A stretch of DNA of 64,000 bases from Malania oleifera (GCF_029873635.1 NC_080417.1:33220214-33284213), one strand, 5' to 3'; positions 10,553-24,071 are shown, numbered from the stretch's first letter. The notes: a model not told the origin generated them from the letters alone. Numbers and translations: made by a program.

Positions 10553-12498
10553 ATAACAAACAAGAAGCAAAAATTGGAGTGAGCCTTAAAAAGACTCCCC
10601 CTTTCAATAAGCACCATCTTAACAATATTTGCAAAATCAATATCAATTTCAAAACCTCTTTTACAATCATGATCATCACTTCATTTTACGATCATGCTCA
10701 TCACTTCATTCAAGTTCAAGTTTATCAATCAACATCAAGTACTTCTCCTCCTTTTGATATATTATGTTCATGCTCAATTTTTGCAATCTCATGCTCAATT
10801 TCTTGCTTAACACTTCTCCCCCTTTTGACGTCCATCAAAAAGGAAAAAAAAATGGTTAAATTCAAGTAAAATCACATGTTGAGCATATCATTAAACATAC
10901 ATATCAACATATGTACACACTCAATTTATTTTTCAATATAGCATGTGTAGTGTGTTTTAATAGTCATGTCTTTACTAACAACTTTTTCTTCCTTTGACAT
11001 TATTCAAGATTTCAATTTTTGATTTTATGATACCGATTTAAAATTGAATTCATGATATCTATTTAAAATTCATGATACCAATTGAGAATTGATACCAATT
11101 GAAAATTTAATTCATGATACCAACTGAAAATTCTCTGAATTGATTAATAGGGAAACAATTATAATATAAGCAATAAGTAATACTCCCCCTGAATTTAATA
11201 CATTCAGTTTTGTTATCAATTATGCTTTCATCATCCTATGTTTCAAAATATAAAATGTCAATATTATGCTAAAATCATTAATGTCATATCAAGCTCATAG
11301 ATTTAATCATACTTGTCATGCTTAAAAAACAAATTTAACTTTAGATTGAGGTACCAAGTGAGCTTTTAAATTGTGATACCAATTAAAATTTTTTTAAAAT
11401 GTGATACCAAAAATATTCGTGGATACCAAAAACTTTATAGATACCAAAGTCATTATCACATTATACACAGCTCATAAATACCAATATAACCATTATATCT
11501 CTCATAGCTCATGGATATCAATATAAAAAGCAGTAAGTCTATCCATGTAATTCATCAATAGCATGCATGATCAAGAATTAATCTCATATCAAAATTCATG
11601 CTTATACTTAATAATCTCATGCTCAAATTTTCAACATAGTGAGTCATAAATTTTCAATATAAGTCAAGCATATCATGTAGCATAGGCATGTAAGCATGTA
11701 GCATATAGCATATCATATAGGCATGTAAGCATGGAGCATATAACATTTCATTCTCAAATATCTTTTTAAAAAAAATTATGCAGTCGCCTGTCAACAGGGA
11801 CAGTCGTCTGTCACTAAACAACCAAGTTTTTAAAAATGAACAGAAGGGTGACAGTCGTCTGTCCATATGATGACAGTCGTCTGTCCATGAACTCATCAAT
11901 TTTTCAATATATACAGCAGGTTGATAGTCGTTTGGCAGAACACTCACAGACGACTCACTGGTCATTGGCAGTCGTCTATCCATTACTTGACAATCGTCTG
12001 TCAGTCTTCTGACTTGTGTTAAAAACACTTCAAAAACATGTCAGTCGTCTATCACTAGACAGACAGTCGTCTGTCAACAAGATTTTCCTCATTTCAACCT
12101 GTTTTTGAGTTCTCTCTTCTTTGCTCAAATAATCTTGGAATATGAACTTGTTTAACTTTGAAAAACTTGTTCCAAGTTTTATACTAAGGTCTCTAAGTCT
12201 CTTTACCTAGTGAGCTTCAAAATGAAAAATCATACTTGAATCAACTTGAAGTACTTATGTAATAAGCTCAATTTGATATTTTCTTAAGTTAAGCTTTGTA
12301 AAAAATCATCCTATGATTTTGCCAACAATGCTTTTTTTTGAATTTTTTTTATAATAAGCTCTTAACTCATTTGTTAAGTTTTTCTATTTCGAGTAGTTTG
12401 TTTGTTGATCATGAATTAAGCTACTTTCTCAATTTTTAAAAAGGAATGACTTAATCCATGGAGTTTTTCATTTATGAACTAGTCTTTCATCTTGGTAC
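10553..12498. other. Non-coding interior of element G with a GTCGTCTGTC motif cluster
   Basis: No coding region is recognised. The stretch 11780-12080 holds about ten close copies, in both orientations, of the motif GACAGTCGTCTGTC. The ORF on - at 11654-12028 is simply this repeat translated. Further left are repeated 'gataccaat' phrases (11080-11450). Confidence 0.6.
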
Positions 12499-13248
12499 CT
12501 ATACTTTCTTGGGTCCGGTTGGCTTGATAAAAGATGATTCTTTAACTCTCCATATTTGTTTAGTTTTTATATCCTTTCTCTTGAATGGACATTCAAACTT
12601 GATATGCCCATTTTTCTTACATTGATAGCATATAGTGTTAGTGTAAGCATTAAAGGATGTGCTTACATTATCTTTGGAGGCTTTTGAGAAATAACCCATG
12701 TAAAGACTCTTTTTATTTTTATTTTCAACTCCATTGAAACCGATGCCTTCTTTGTTTAATGACATTCTTTGTGAGCCAATCATCTTATCAAGGTTTTCCT
12801 TTCCTTTTGTAAAGTAGTAAATAATTTTATCCTTATCTTTGATTTGATTCTTGAGATCATTTAACTTTATGTCTTTCTTGTTATCAACCTTCTTTTGAGA
12901 TTTCTCTAACTCTAGAGATAATTTTCTTATTTTATCCTCTAATTCAGAAATATTCATATATTTCTCCTATACGGTAGATGATAAGGATCGAAGGTCTTCT
13001 ATCATTTGGTCATTCTTGCTCTCTAGTTTCTCAATTTTCAAGTTGTTTTCTTTTTCAGCAAGATTTTTGGATTCTATTTCTTTCATTGTTGATTCATACT
13101 TATGTTTTAATTGCTTGAGTTTTGAGTCTTTATCTCTTTCAGCATTCTTTAGGGATTCTAACTCTTTCATTAAACTTTCATTCTTATTCTTTAATGAGGT
13201 GTTTTGTTTATTTGCTTTGAACAGCATCTTATGAACTTTAAATAAATC
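12499..13248 (-). pseudogene. Copia-type gag of element G (fossil)
   Basis: Lysine- and glutamate-rich coiled coil (KNKNESLMKELESLKN, ESKNLAEKENNLKIEKLESK) followed by a second helical segment (MNISELEDKIRKLSLELEKS) and a CCHC knuckle CYQCKKNGHIKFEC, ending in the GPKKV motif typical of copia gag proteins. A capsid/nucleocapsid remnant. Broken into at least two reading frames; the start is not in this piece. Confidence 0.75.
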
Positions 13249-15560
13249 TGTAACGACCTCAAATTCCTTAACATAAAATGTAACATAATAAATGGAAAAG
13301 TCAACCCGAACCCATGGGTAACGGGGACACCTGTCAATCACAGCAGAAACCTAAGCAGCAGTAAGCATAAAATCTAAATCATCCATCTATAAAGCATAAT
13401 ACTAGAAGCATAATACTAGAGTTATCTACATTACCAAAATACTGTATCTATTTACATTCTTCCAAAATATTTCAAAATACATCTAGGATCCCATAATCAA
13501 AACAATTCTGATCCTAGTACGTTACTTACCCTCCTAACGGGGTAGCTTAGTAAACTCAACGGCTGTCACGATCCACCGGTCACTCAAGATCTCCTGAAAA
13601 ATATATTAAGTTCGGGGGTGAGACACTTCTCAGTAAGGGAAAATAAACTAAATACAACTGTGTGGCAACATGAACATTTAATGCAATTATACATATACAG
13701 TACATTTCATATATCGGTAAACATTCATCATAACATACTAAATTCTCATATACTGTCATAATTATTAATAAATCATAACGTACATAAAACATCAGTTATA
13801 ACTGATAATACTGAAAACATACCCAGGATGAATAACTAGCTAATGTCATGTATTACCCCCATGATGGGTTGTGCAGCCTGAAGGCCGGACTCGACAATGG
13901 CTGGCCAACCACTGTCGAGTCAAATATGTCTTTAAGTACAATGGGCCTGCCACACCCTAGTTCGGACTGTCAAGTGGACGTTTACAACTCTACACTAAAA
14001 GCCACATCGACTATCCATCTCCCACCCCCTTGTGGGGTGGTTAGCATAAGTCTGAATATAGATATTTGATCTATATAACTATGATACCGAGCTCCTGAAA
14101 CTGAACTAAACTAACATCCGGGTTCTGATATCATATAATATATGATATTATAGCGGCCTCGTGCCGATCATTTCATAAATATGGCCTTGTGCCGAATATT
14201 TCATAATTATAACCTCGTGCCGAACATTTCATAATTACGGTCTCGTGCCGAACATTTCATAATTACGGCCTTGTGCCGAACATTTCATAATTACGGCCTC
14301 GTGCCGAATATTTCATAATTATGGCCTCGTGCCGAATATTTCATATATGTCATTCTGAAAATAATCAATTTATCATGCATTTCAACATCATAAGGTACTA
14401 TATTCTTCCGTAGTTTCTCAAAACATATTCCATTCGTATCATTATCATATCATGATATTCTTCCATGTAAAATAATATTCATGCCACACAATTACTATAT
14501 AAAACCATGCATTGCATTCTAAAAATCATAATTTCTGGCATCTCATACATATATATACATTTCAACATAATAGCAGTATTTTTCTCAAACGTACCTTTCC
14601 TTCATAATTTACAAATATAACACATGCTTTTCAGAAAATAACTTTTCTCATAAATAATGATAGTTTGCATAAAAATAACTGCTTTAGTTTATTCTCTTAC
14701 CTGTCTACTGAGAAAAGCCCCCATGAACTCTGGTCTCACACCCGTAGGATTTCCTAATCAATACCCTGAAAATGAAAACTTCTAATATTAAACTTTAGTA
14801 TTTCTACGTGTATATCATTTCCTATAACTACCGTAAGATCAAATTTGGCTTAAAAAATCTTACCTCAACTTAAAGATGATTTCCAACTTGCTTTTACCAA
14901 TGATCCGCTCCAAAAATTTTGGAGAGAACTTCCCCAGGAGCGTCATGGTGGCTTCAGACTATCGATTCGACATAAATTCGGCCCAAAATCGAAGAAAGAG
15001 AGAGAGAGAGAGGACCGAATGGGAGAGAGAGAGAGAGGAGAGAGTTAGCTTAGTTAAGAAGTTAAAACTCAAATTTTTGATATTTATAGAATAGGGGATT
15101 CGTCGACGAGCCACATCATTCGTTGACGAGTCCTTTAATAATTTCGTTGACAAAATTCAGTCCTCGTTGACGAAATTCAGTCGGCTCAAAAACTCTCTCG
15201 GTATTTCCTCGTAGACGAATCTTGTCTTCATCGACAAGTCCTCTGATAATTTTCTTTCCCCTTTATTATTTAAATTCCATTTTTATTCGGGTTGTCACAT
15301 TCTCCCCTCCTTATAAAATTTTGTCCTCGAAATTTACTATTCACATAGTTTATCATCTCTTAAGAAAAATGCTCTACTTATTTTATTACTTACCCTCACT
15401 TGTGGCGGAGGAATACCGTGGTTACAACTCAAGTTCTGGGTGATTACATATGCCAAAATAATTTCCCCCTGAAACTAAAAGACCCCATACTAACTAAAGT
15501 ATTACATGTACCTGCAAAAGAAAACTACATATTTACTTACATTTCTTATTTACATATGGA
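13249..15560 (-). mobile_element. Ty3-type element F: 3' LTR and a short interior piece (fossil)
   Basis: LTR at 13249-15299 (2051 bases; minus-sense ends TGTGACAACCC and CGTTACA) next to a polypurine tract (AAGGAGGGGAGAA in the minus sense, about 15300-15312). About 250 bases of interior follow to the right and then stop at element A. LTR and interior match element D (25454-27850), so they are one family, diverged. It lies in the gag of element G. Broken. Confidence 0.75.
14148..14346. repeat. Tandem repeat in the LTR of F, unit about 28 bases
   Basis: Seven units of GGCCTCGTGCCGAATATTTC plus ATAATTAT, varying at a few bases. It lies at the same place in the LTR as the 33-base tandem repeat of element D, but the unit sequence differs. 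Confidence 0.8.
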
Positions 15561-15682
15561 CTTCATCAACAAACGCCTTTCATTGACTCGTTGACGAAGA
15601 TGCCGCCTCGTCGATGAGGTTGGCTAAGTCAAAGGGTTATAAATATCTTTTTCCATTGCTTCTTTGTTAAGAAATCAAAATC

Positions 15683-15742
<60 letters not shown>

Positions 15743-16240
15743 AAGAACTCGAACCCCACTCTCTCTCTTTAGTTTTCTTCATTGTACATTGTTAGAATCG
15801 ACGATTCGACGTTACTACGAGGATCAGGGAAGGATTATCTTCGATATTTGTGGAACGAATCTTCGTTTCGAGTGTTTTCAGGTTTTGGCTCAAAATCGAG
15901 GTAAGGCTCGATTTTTGTTTCCGTTTTGGTAGTTCTGTAGGGAATGAAATTGTGAGTATGTTTTGTACTATGATTTATAGGTTTTGGAAACTCGGTTCGC
16001 TGTTTAGGGGTCATAGAGTTTGGGTTTGGATATTTGGGGAAAGGTAAGAGGATTCTGTTTATGTCGGTTATTTTCGAAATCGAACTCGGTAGAACTATGG
16101 TTCACGGTCCTTTGTGTGTTTTTGTTACTCATTTGGGGGAATCTAACAAGAAAAATTACGGGTTTTTCATGTTACAGTTTTGGGGAAAAGGGGGCATTGG
16201 GTTGCATTTTTGGTTTCGTTGGAAAACCATGGATATATTA

Positions 16241-16283
<43 letters not shown>

Positions 16284-17228
16284 GTTATGGAGATGGTCAT
16301 GCTTTGACTTGTCTAAACTGTATTTTGGAAAATCATGATTTTTAGATTACCAAATGGGTGTGGATTGAATTGTTATATGAACATGCATAAGTTGTGATTT
16401 GCTGAAATAAGATATAGGAATGGGGTTCTGAATTGTTTTAGGTTGTGAAATAGTGTCCGGCTCCATATTCGAGGGTGTGAAGTATCACCTGCCAGTGGGC
16501 AAGAGTGTCCAACTCTATATTTGAGGGCGTGATCATTACCGGCTGATCACCGAAGGGTGTGGATCCACCAGTTGTACCGGTATGATGCCATGGGAGCCTA
16601 GGGCTACGCCATGTGCCAGGGACACTGTATAATGCGGGCCAGCTTTGGGCCGAAGGGTGTGACGACACCGAGTTACTTGATCATATGTGTGTGTGTGTGA
16701 TGAGCACTACACTGGAACTGTTTTGTGAAAATACTGGAATTGTATTGAACGGTGTATGTTTTATGTCACGATAACACTCATATGTCACACACCGATATAA
16801 CCTAGATATGCCTTACTAAGAAGTGTCTCACCCCTATCATACGTATATGTTTTCAGGTCCTTTGAGTAACCGAAACTAGCATCCTTGTGTTGGGAGCGTA
16901 GTGGTCGGTGTACTGTGGAAAGTACTTGTGTAAGTACTAGGACTTTATTGGGTTGTCATTTTGGAATTGGCTGACACCTAGGTTTGTGTTTTTTATTATG
17001 GAACTTAGACTCCTTTTGTATAGACTATAGTATGGTACAATGTATGTATAGAAAGAACAGTTTTCGCTGCCTATTTGTCATATATGTGAATGTGTATAGG
17101 GTATACGGGACCCCCACAGGGTCAGACCCTCATTCTTTTTGGTGTATCATTGGTGTTTTGTATGATACAGGGACATGTTAGGTTACTAATTCACCCTTGG
17201 GTCCCATTTTCGAGTTTTAGGCATGACA
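15561..17228 (+). repeat. 5' LTR of element A (incomplete)
   Basis: Aligns with 22460-24071. Contains a CT microsatellite (15683-15741), a TA microsatellite (16243-16280) and the conserved block with CTTACTAAGAAGTGTCTC at 16812. Ends GGCATGACA, then the primer binding site. Confidence 0.9.
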
Positions 17229-20200
17229 ACTTGGTATCAGAGCTAACTAGGTTGTTAAGTCTTGTAGACTTGGTTAGGCATAGCTGTGTACATACTAGAG
17301 AATAGGATTTAGGAAATGGGTAGAGTAGGTCGAGGATTGTTTTGTTGCTAGACAGGGACTCGTTGGCGATGTTCTGTGTTTTTCCTAGAATGACAATTTT
17401 AGTAAAATCACAGTAAACCATTGATGATTTTCATGTCGGTGTGATAGGATAGACCTGGACCCGTGAGATAGTAGTTAACATAATTAGTTGTAAATGATTG
17501 CAATAAGTGTACGTGACATAGGAGTGCTCGTAGATTCCTATTGTATTTTTAGAATGGAGCCCAAGGATAATAACTTGGAAAGTGACTCCAAGAGATTGCA
17601 GCAATGACTCTTTTTTTGTGCCTCGAGGGTTGATAAGGCAAGTGATGCGGGAGATCGGGCGGAGTGTTAGGGCACGCGAACGTTCTCTTATTGCTACAGG
17701 GTGTACCATTAAGAGGTTTACACGTATGCACCCTCCGAAGTTTGCAAGAGGACCCGATTCGATGATAGTAAAGGACTAGGTCGAGAAGACCGAGAGGATT
17801 CTGGAGGTCCTACACTGCACAGATAAGCAGAGAGTCCTTTATGCTGCCTTCCAGCTGTCTGGAGAGGCGGGACGATGGTGGACTACTGTGAGTCTGCTAG
17901 AGAAGCAGAGAGCCGGTCCTATAGAGATGACATGGAGCCGTTTCAAGGAAGTGTTCTTTGTAAGATACTTTCTGACCTCCATGCGTGATGCAAAGGCGGA
18001 TGAGTTTTCTGCGGTGACTCAGAAAGATATGACAATGTAGAGGTATGCTACTCGGTATATAGAGCTATCTCATTTCGCGCCGTGTTTGATCTCGAACGAG
18101 TATGAGAGGACTCGGAGGTTCAAGAAGGGCCTGAGGAAGGACATCCGCAGATTAGTGGATATACTTCAAATCCGTGAGTTTTTGATTTTGGTGGATAAGA
18201 CCACTGTGATCGAGACTGGCATCCGGGAGGATGAGGTGGACCAAGAACGGAAGAAGAGGTGAGTACCTTCTAGTTCTTAGTCTGGATCTCACTAGGGATC
18301 ATAGAAGAAGAAGAATAAAGGCTCAAGTTACCATTAGAATACCATGCACCAAAGTTCTCAGACAAGTCAGTTGAGTGATCGTTGTATCAAGTGCCACAGA
18401 TGACATAGTGGTGAATGCCAGCCATTTGGGGGTAACTGCTACAACTGTGGCCAGTCAGGCCACATGGCTCAGGATTATCACACACCAAAGAGGGGTATGC
18501 CCGCTTCGAGTCAGAATCGGGGAAGTAATCAATTATCCCAGAGAACTTATCAGGCGAACACAGTTCCGACAAGGGTATACTCACTTACTCTAGAGGATGC
18601 TGAGTATGTGGGGAATGTGGTGACGGGTACTATGATGTAGCTTTTAAATAGAGCTGTGGTTTTATTTGATTTGGGTGCGACCCATTCTTTTATATTTTCT
18701 AACTTTGTAACACTGCGTAGGGTTGAGACCCGAGTCATGAATGAAGGATTGTATGTAGCTACACCATCTGGGAGTGTATCATTTTGTAGGAGGATGTTAG
18801 AAAACTGCCCAATGGTACTTCAGGGAAGACTACTACCGGCAAATCTTGTGGTATACGACATGTCTGGGTTCGATGTCATATTGGGGATGGATTGGTTATC
18901 CTCCAATTATGCTGTGATCGACTGTTGTGGAAAGGTGGTAGTATTCAGACCTCCTAGGGAGTAGGAGTATGAGTTTGTAGGATCGTGTGTGCGTTCAACG
19001 CCACAGGTTCTATCGGCATTACCGGCGAGGAGGTTACTTTTGGACGGATGTCAGGGGTACCTAGCTTGCGTAAGGGAACGCTGCGGGATGAGTTGAAGCT
19101 TGAGGATATTCGAGTGGCTAACGAGTTCCTGGATGTGTTTCCCAAAGACTTGCCCGGTTTACCTACAGATTGTGAGGTGGAGTTTACGATAGAGTTATTG
19201 CCTGTCAAAGCATCGATCTCTAAAGCTCCATACTGAATGGCTCTAGAAGAACTTCAGAAGTTGAAGGAGCGGTTGCAGAAATTACTAGACAAGGGCTTTA
19301 TTTGACCTAGTGTTTCGCCCTGGAGAGCTCCAGCTTTGTTTGTGAAGAAGAAGGACGGGTCAATGCGTATGTGTATTGATTACCGTGAGATCAACAAGGT
19401 AACTGTGAAGAACTGCCCTTTGCCTCGTATTGATGATCTCTTTGACCAGCTGCAGGGGACGTAGGTCTTTTCGAAGATTGACCTACGGTCAGGGTATCAT
19501 CAGGTGAGGGTTAGATCTGAGGATGTTGCGAAAACTGCTTTCTGAACCAGATACAGCCACTACGAGTTCTTAGTTATATCTTTTGAGTTGACGAATGCTC
19601 CGGCAGTGTTCATGGACCTGATGAATAGGATTTTCCATGAGTACCTAGACTAGTTTGTTGTGGTGTTTATCGATGACATTCTGGTATATTCAAGGAGTTT
19701 GGAAGAGCATGAAAACCATCTGAGGTTGGTGCTACAGATTCTGTGAGAGACGAAGTTGTATGACAAGTTGAAGAAGTGTGAGTTTTGGTTGAATCAGGTC
19801 ACATTTTTAGGTCATGTGGTGTCTAAAGGCGATATCTCAGTTGATCCTAGAAAGATCAAAGTTATGGTTGACTGGGTGAGACCGAAGAGTGTGTAGGAGG
19901 TTTGGAATTTCCTAGGACTGGCGAGTTATTATCATCAGTTCATGGAGGAATTCTCTAAGTTGTCTGGGCCTCTGACACGATTGACCAAGAAGGGGGTGAA
20001 ATTTGACTAGATCAAGGATTGCGAGCAATGTTTCCAGGAGCTGAAACAACGATTGGTTACTACTCTAGTTTTGACCATTCCTTCTGAGGATGGCAGTTTT
20101 GTGATCTATAGCGATGCGTCTCTGAAGGGTTTGGGATGTGCACTTATGTGACAGGGTAAAGTAATAGTTTATGCTTCTCGGCAACATAAGGAATACGAAA

Positions 20201-22267
20201 AGAATTACCCTACGCATGATCTGGAATGGCTGTTGTAGTTTATGCACTGAAAATGTGGCGACACTACTTGTATGGTGTTCAGTGCAAGATTTTCACTGAT
20301 CACAAAAAGCCTCAAGTACTTTTTCACGCAGAAGGAGTTGAACATGAGGCAGCGAAGGTGTGTTAAGCTGATCAAATACTACGATTGCACTATCAGTTAT
20401 CACCCGGGGAAAGCTAACGTGGTAGCTGATGCGTTAAGTTGGAAGTCGGAGCGTGCGATAGTGTTAGTAGTGGTAGCTTAGCATCATATCAAACGGGATC
20501 TGGAAAGCCGTGGTATAAAGTTGGTGTCCGGTGATCATCGAGATTTCATTGCTAGTTTGGTGATCCAACCGAATTTGTTTGAGCACATTAAAGTTGCGCA
20601 GACTAGTGATGCAGAGTTAGTTGAGACAGTGGAGAAAGTGCAGCAGGGGTTAGCGACAGATTTTAACATCTCCGAGGGAGGTGTGTTAAGGTTTGGGACT
20701 AGGATGTGTGTTCCAAACGACGACAAGATCAGAAGGACGATTCTAGAGGAAGCGCATTGTTCTCTGTATATGGTACATCCAGGTAGCACGAAGATGTATC
20801 GGGATTTGCGCGAGACCTTCTGGTGGAGTGGTATGAAAAGGCAGATTGCTCAGTTCATGGAGCAGTGTCTAATGTGTCAGCAGTTGAAAGCTGAACATTA
20901 GAGACCGGTAGGACCGTTATAGTTCTTAGCTGTTCTGGAATGGAAATGGGAGCATATTTCCATGGACTTTGTGACCAGATTGCTGCCAGTGCTTCATGGG
21001 CAGAATGCCATTTGGGTGATCATGGACAGGTTGACGAAATCTGCTCACTTTTTATCGATGAAGGTTAGCTATCCATTGAGTAGGCTAGCAGACTTGTACG
21101 TGTATGAGATAGTTAGAATGCACAGGGTACGGGTGTCCATTGTGTCAGATCAAAACCCAAGGTTTACCTCTTGTTTTTGGAAGAGCTTGTAGGAAGCATT
21201 AGGGATGAAGCTTACTTTTAGTACAATGTTCCACCCCCAGACTAATGGATAGTCGGAGAGAACAATACAAATATTGGAGGTTATGTTACGGGCTTACGTG
21301 TTAGACTTCGGTGGTGGTTGGATGCAGTTTCTACCACTCATAGAGTTTGCCTATAACAATAGTTTCCAGGCCAGTATCGGGATGACACCGTTCGAGGCTT
21401 TATATGGTCAGAAGTTTCGATCTCCTCTGTATTGGGATGAGGTTGGTGAACGTCAGGTGTTAGGACCTGAATTTGTGCAGCAGGCGTCTGAGAAGGTGGG
21501 TTTGATCCGAGATAGGATTAAATCGGCTCAGAGTCGGCAGAAGAGTTAAGCGGATGTTCTCCGCCGTGAGTTGGAATTCGAAGTGGGGGGTAAGGTATTT
21601 ATGAGGATCTTTCCGATGAAAGGGGTAATAAGGTTCGAAAAGAAGGCCAAGTTGAGCCTGAGGTATATCGGACCATTCGAGGTTCTTAAATGAGTGTGTC
21701 GAGTAGCCTACAGGATTGCACTACCCCTAGTGCTCTCGAGGATCCATGATGTGTTTCACTTATCCATGTTGAGGAGGTACGTGTTGGATCCTTCACATGT
21801 TATTAGTTACAAGAACTTGGAAATTGGGGATACTTTAGCGTACAGGGAAGTACCTGTTCAAATTATGGATCGTAAAGTTCAGAAGCTACGTACCAAGGAT
21901 ATCCCGTTAGTGAAGGTATTGTGGCGGAATCACGAGATTAAGGAAGCTTCTTGGGAATTAGAAGCAGAAATACGTCGGAAGTATCCACAGTTGTTCTAAG
22001 TATGTGTGTGTCACCTTACTATTGTTTTGGGGTAGGTGGTTAGTTGTTGGGAGTGTGTATTATTGTGAACTCCTGAGACAGTTTATGTATATAACCACGG
22101 TATTCCTCTGCCATAAGTGAGGGTGTGTATGTATTATGACGGGACTTCGATGTAAATAGCTACTGATTTTTTTTAGAGTCGAGTGTGTGTTTAGTTGTGT
22201 GAATGAATGAGTTCGTAAATGAGAGATTACAAATTTTGAGGACGAAATTTTTGTAAAGAGGGGAGAT

Positions 22268-22570
22268 TGTAAGAACATGAACCGTGATATATGGAATAAA
22301 TAAATAGGAAAAGGGCAAAGTAGTAAATTAAGCAGGCTTCATCGACGAAGGCTCTTGTTTTACTTGGCGATGAAATGCAGAGACTTGTCGACGAGGAGAA
22401 GTCGAGAGGTTTTGGGAAACTGGAAATCTCAGGCTCGTTGATGAGGCCACCACTTCATTGATGAACACCCTTCATTGACTCGTCAACAAAGACGCTGCCC
22501 CGTCGACGAGGTTGGCCGAGTCAAAGGGTTATAAATATCTTTTTCCATTGCTTCTTAGCTAAGAAATCAA

Positions 22571-22608
<38 letters not shown>

Positions 22609-24071
22609 CTAAGAACTCGAACCCCACTCTCTCTCTCTAGTTTTTTTCGTCGTATGTTGTCAGAATCGATGATCCAACGTTACTACGAGGATCAGGGAAG
22701 GATTCTTTTCGAGATTTGTGGAACGGAACTTCGTTTCGAGTGTTTTCAGGTTTTGACTCAAAATCGAGGTAAGGCTCGGTTTTTATTTCTGTTTCAGTAG
22801 TTCTATAGGGAATGGAATTGTGAGTATGTTTTGTACTGTGATTTATAGGTTTTGGGAACTCAGTTCGCTGTTTAGGAGCCGTAGATTTCGAGTTTGGATA
22901 TTTGGGGAAAGGTAAGAGGATTCTATTTATGTTGGTTATTTTCGAAATCGTACTCGGTAAAAATGTGGTTCATGGTCCTGTGTGTGTTTTGGTTACTCAT
23001 TTGGGGGAATCTAACGGGTAAAATTACGAGTTTTTCATGTTACAGTTTTGGGAAAAGGGAGCATTAGGTTGCAACTCTGGTTTCTTTGGAAAACCGTGGA
23101 TATATTATGATATATATATATTGTGTTATGGAGAGGTCGTGCTTTGACTTATTTAAACTGTATTTTGGAAAATCTTGATTTTTAGATTACCAAATGGGTG
23201 TGGATTGAATTATTATATGAACATGCATGAGTTGTGATTTGCTAAAATGAGATATAGGAACGGGGTTCCAAATTGTTTTAGGTTGTGAAAGAGTGTCCGG
23301 CTCTATATCCGAGGGTGTGAAATATCACCTGCCAGTGGGCAAGAGTGTCTGGCTCTATATCTGAGGGCGTGAGTCTTACCGGCTGATCATCGAAGGGTGT
23401 GGATCCATCAGTTGTACTGGTACGATGCCATGGGAGCTTGGGGCTACGCCATGTTTCAGGGATGCCGTGTAATGCAGGCCGACTTCGAGCCAAAGGGTGT
23501 GACGACACCGGGTTACTTAATTATGTGTGTGTGTCTGTGTGATTAGCACTATACTGGAACTGTTTTGTGAAAATACTGGAATTGTATTGAATGGTATATG
23601 TTTTATGTCATGATAACACTCATATGCCACACACCGATATAACCTGGATCTGCCTTACTAAGAAGTGTCTCACCCCTATCGTACGTACATGTTTTTCAGG
23701 TCCTTCGAGTAACCGAAACTAGCGTCCTTGTGCTGGGAGCGTAGTGGTCGGTGTACTGCGGAAAGTACTTGTGTAAGTACTAGGAATTTATTGGGTTGTC
23801 ATTTTGGAATTGGCTGACACCTGGGTTTGTGTTTTGTATTATGGAGCTTAGACTCCTTTTGTATAGACTCTGGTATGGCACAATGTAAGTATAGAAAGAA
23901 CAGTTTTCGCTGCCTATTTGTCATATATGTGAATGCGTATAGGGTGTACGGGAACCCCACGGGGTCAGACCCTCATTCTTTATGATGTATCATTGGTGTT
24001 TTGTATGATATAGGGACATGTTAGGTTACAAATTCACCCCTAGGTCTCATTTTTGGGTTTTGGGCGTGACA
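22268..24071 (+). repeat. 3' LTR of element A
   Basis: 1804 bases, from TGTAAGAACATG to GGGCGTGACA, preceded by the purine run AAAGAGGGGAGAT. Its first 250 bases hold six CGTCGACGA-like motifs; the CT run lies at 22576-22604. Confidence 0.9.

Larger units (their letters stand above)
8463..13248 (-). mobile_element. Copia-type LTR element G with gag only (fossil)
   Basis: Reads right to left. Parts present: gag coiled-coil and CCHC region (13248-12499), about 2 kb without recognisable coding, a polypurine tract (reverse of 10535-10552) and a 3' LTR of 2072 bases (8463-10534) with TG/CA ends in the minus sense. The same LTR family occurs alone at 58078-60173. No protease, integrase or reverse transcriptase is present between gag and the polypurine tract, which suggests a gag-only non-autonomous (TR-GAG-like) element. 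Its 5' portion is hidden or lost behind element F. Broken, at least a few breaks in gag. Confidence 0.75.
15561..24071 (+). mobile_element. Tekay-like Ty3 chromovirus A, both LTRs (fossil)
   Basis: Parts in order: 5' LTR, incomplete at its left edge (15561-17228); primer binding site TTGGTATCAGAGCTAAC at 17231; gag from about 17554; gag zinc knuckles about 18385-18480; aspartic protease about 18620-18960; reverse transcriptase about 19230-19990; RNase H about 20040-20450; integrase with its zinc-binding N-terminus about 20720-21560; chromodomain-like C-terminus about 21830-21999; polypurine tract about 22252-22267; 3' LTR (22268-24071). Domain order PR-RT-RH-INT and the C-terminal chromodomain place it with Tekay/Del chromoviruses. 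Two 60-base LTR blocks compared by eye differ at about 5%, suggesting an age of a few million years. The layout is complete but it is broken, with roughly ten or more breaks. Confidence 0.9.

Noticed and set aside
11654-12028. 124-codon ORF with repeated DRRLP phrases
   Set aside because: It is the translation of the GTCGTCTGTC motif cluster.
14148-14346. Regular 28-base units resembling a CRISPR array
   Set aside because: Units are directly adjacent with no variable spacers and lie in an LTR of a plant genome.
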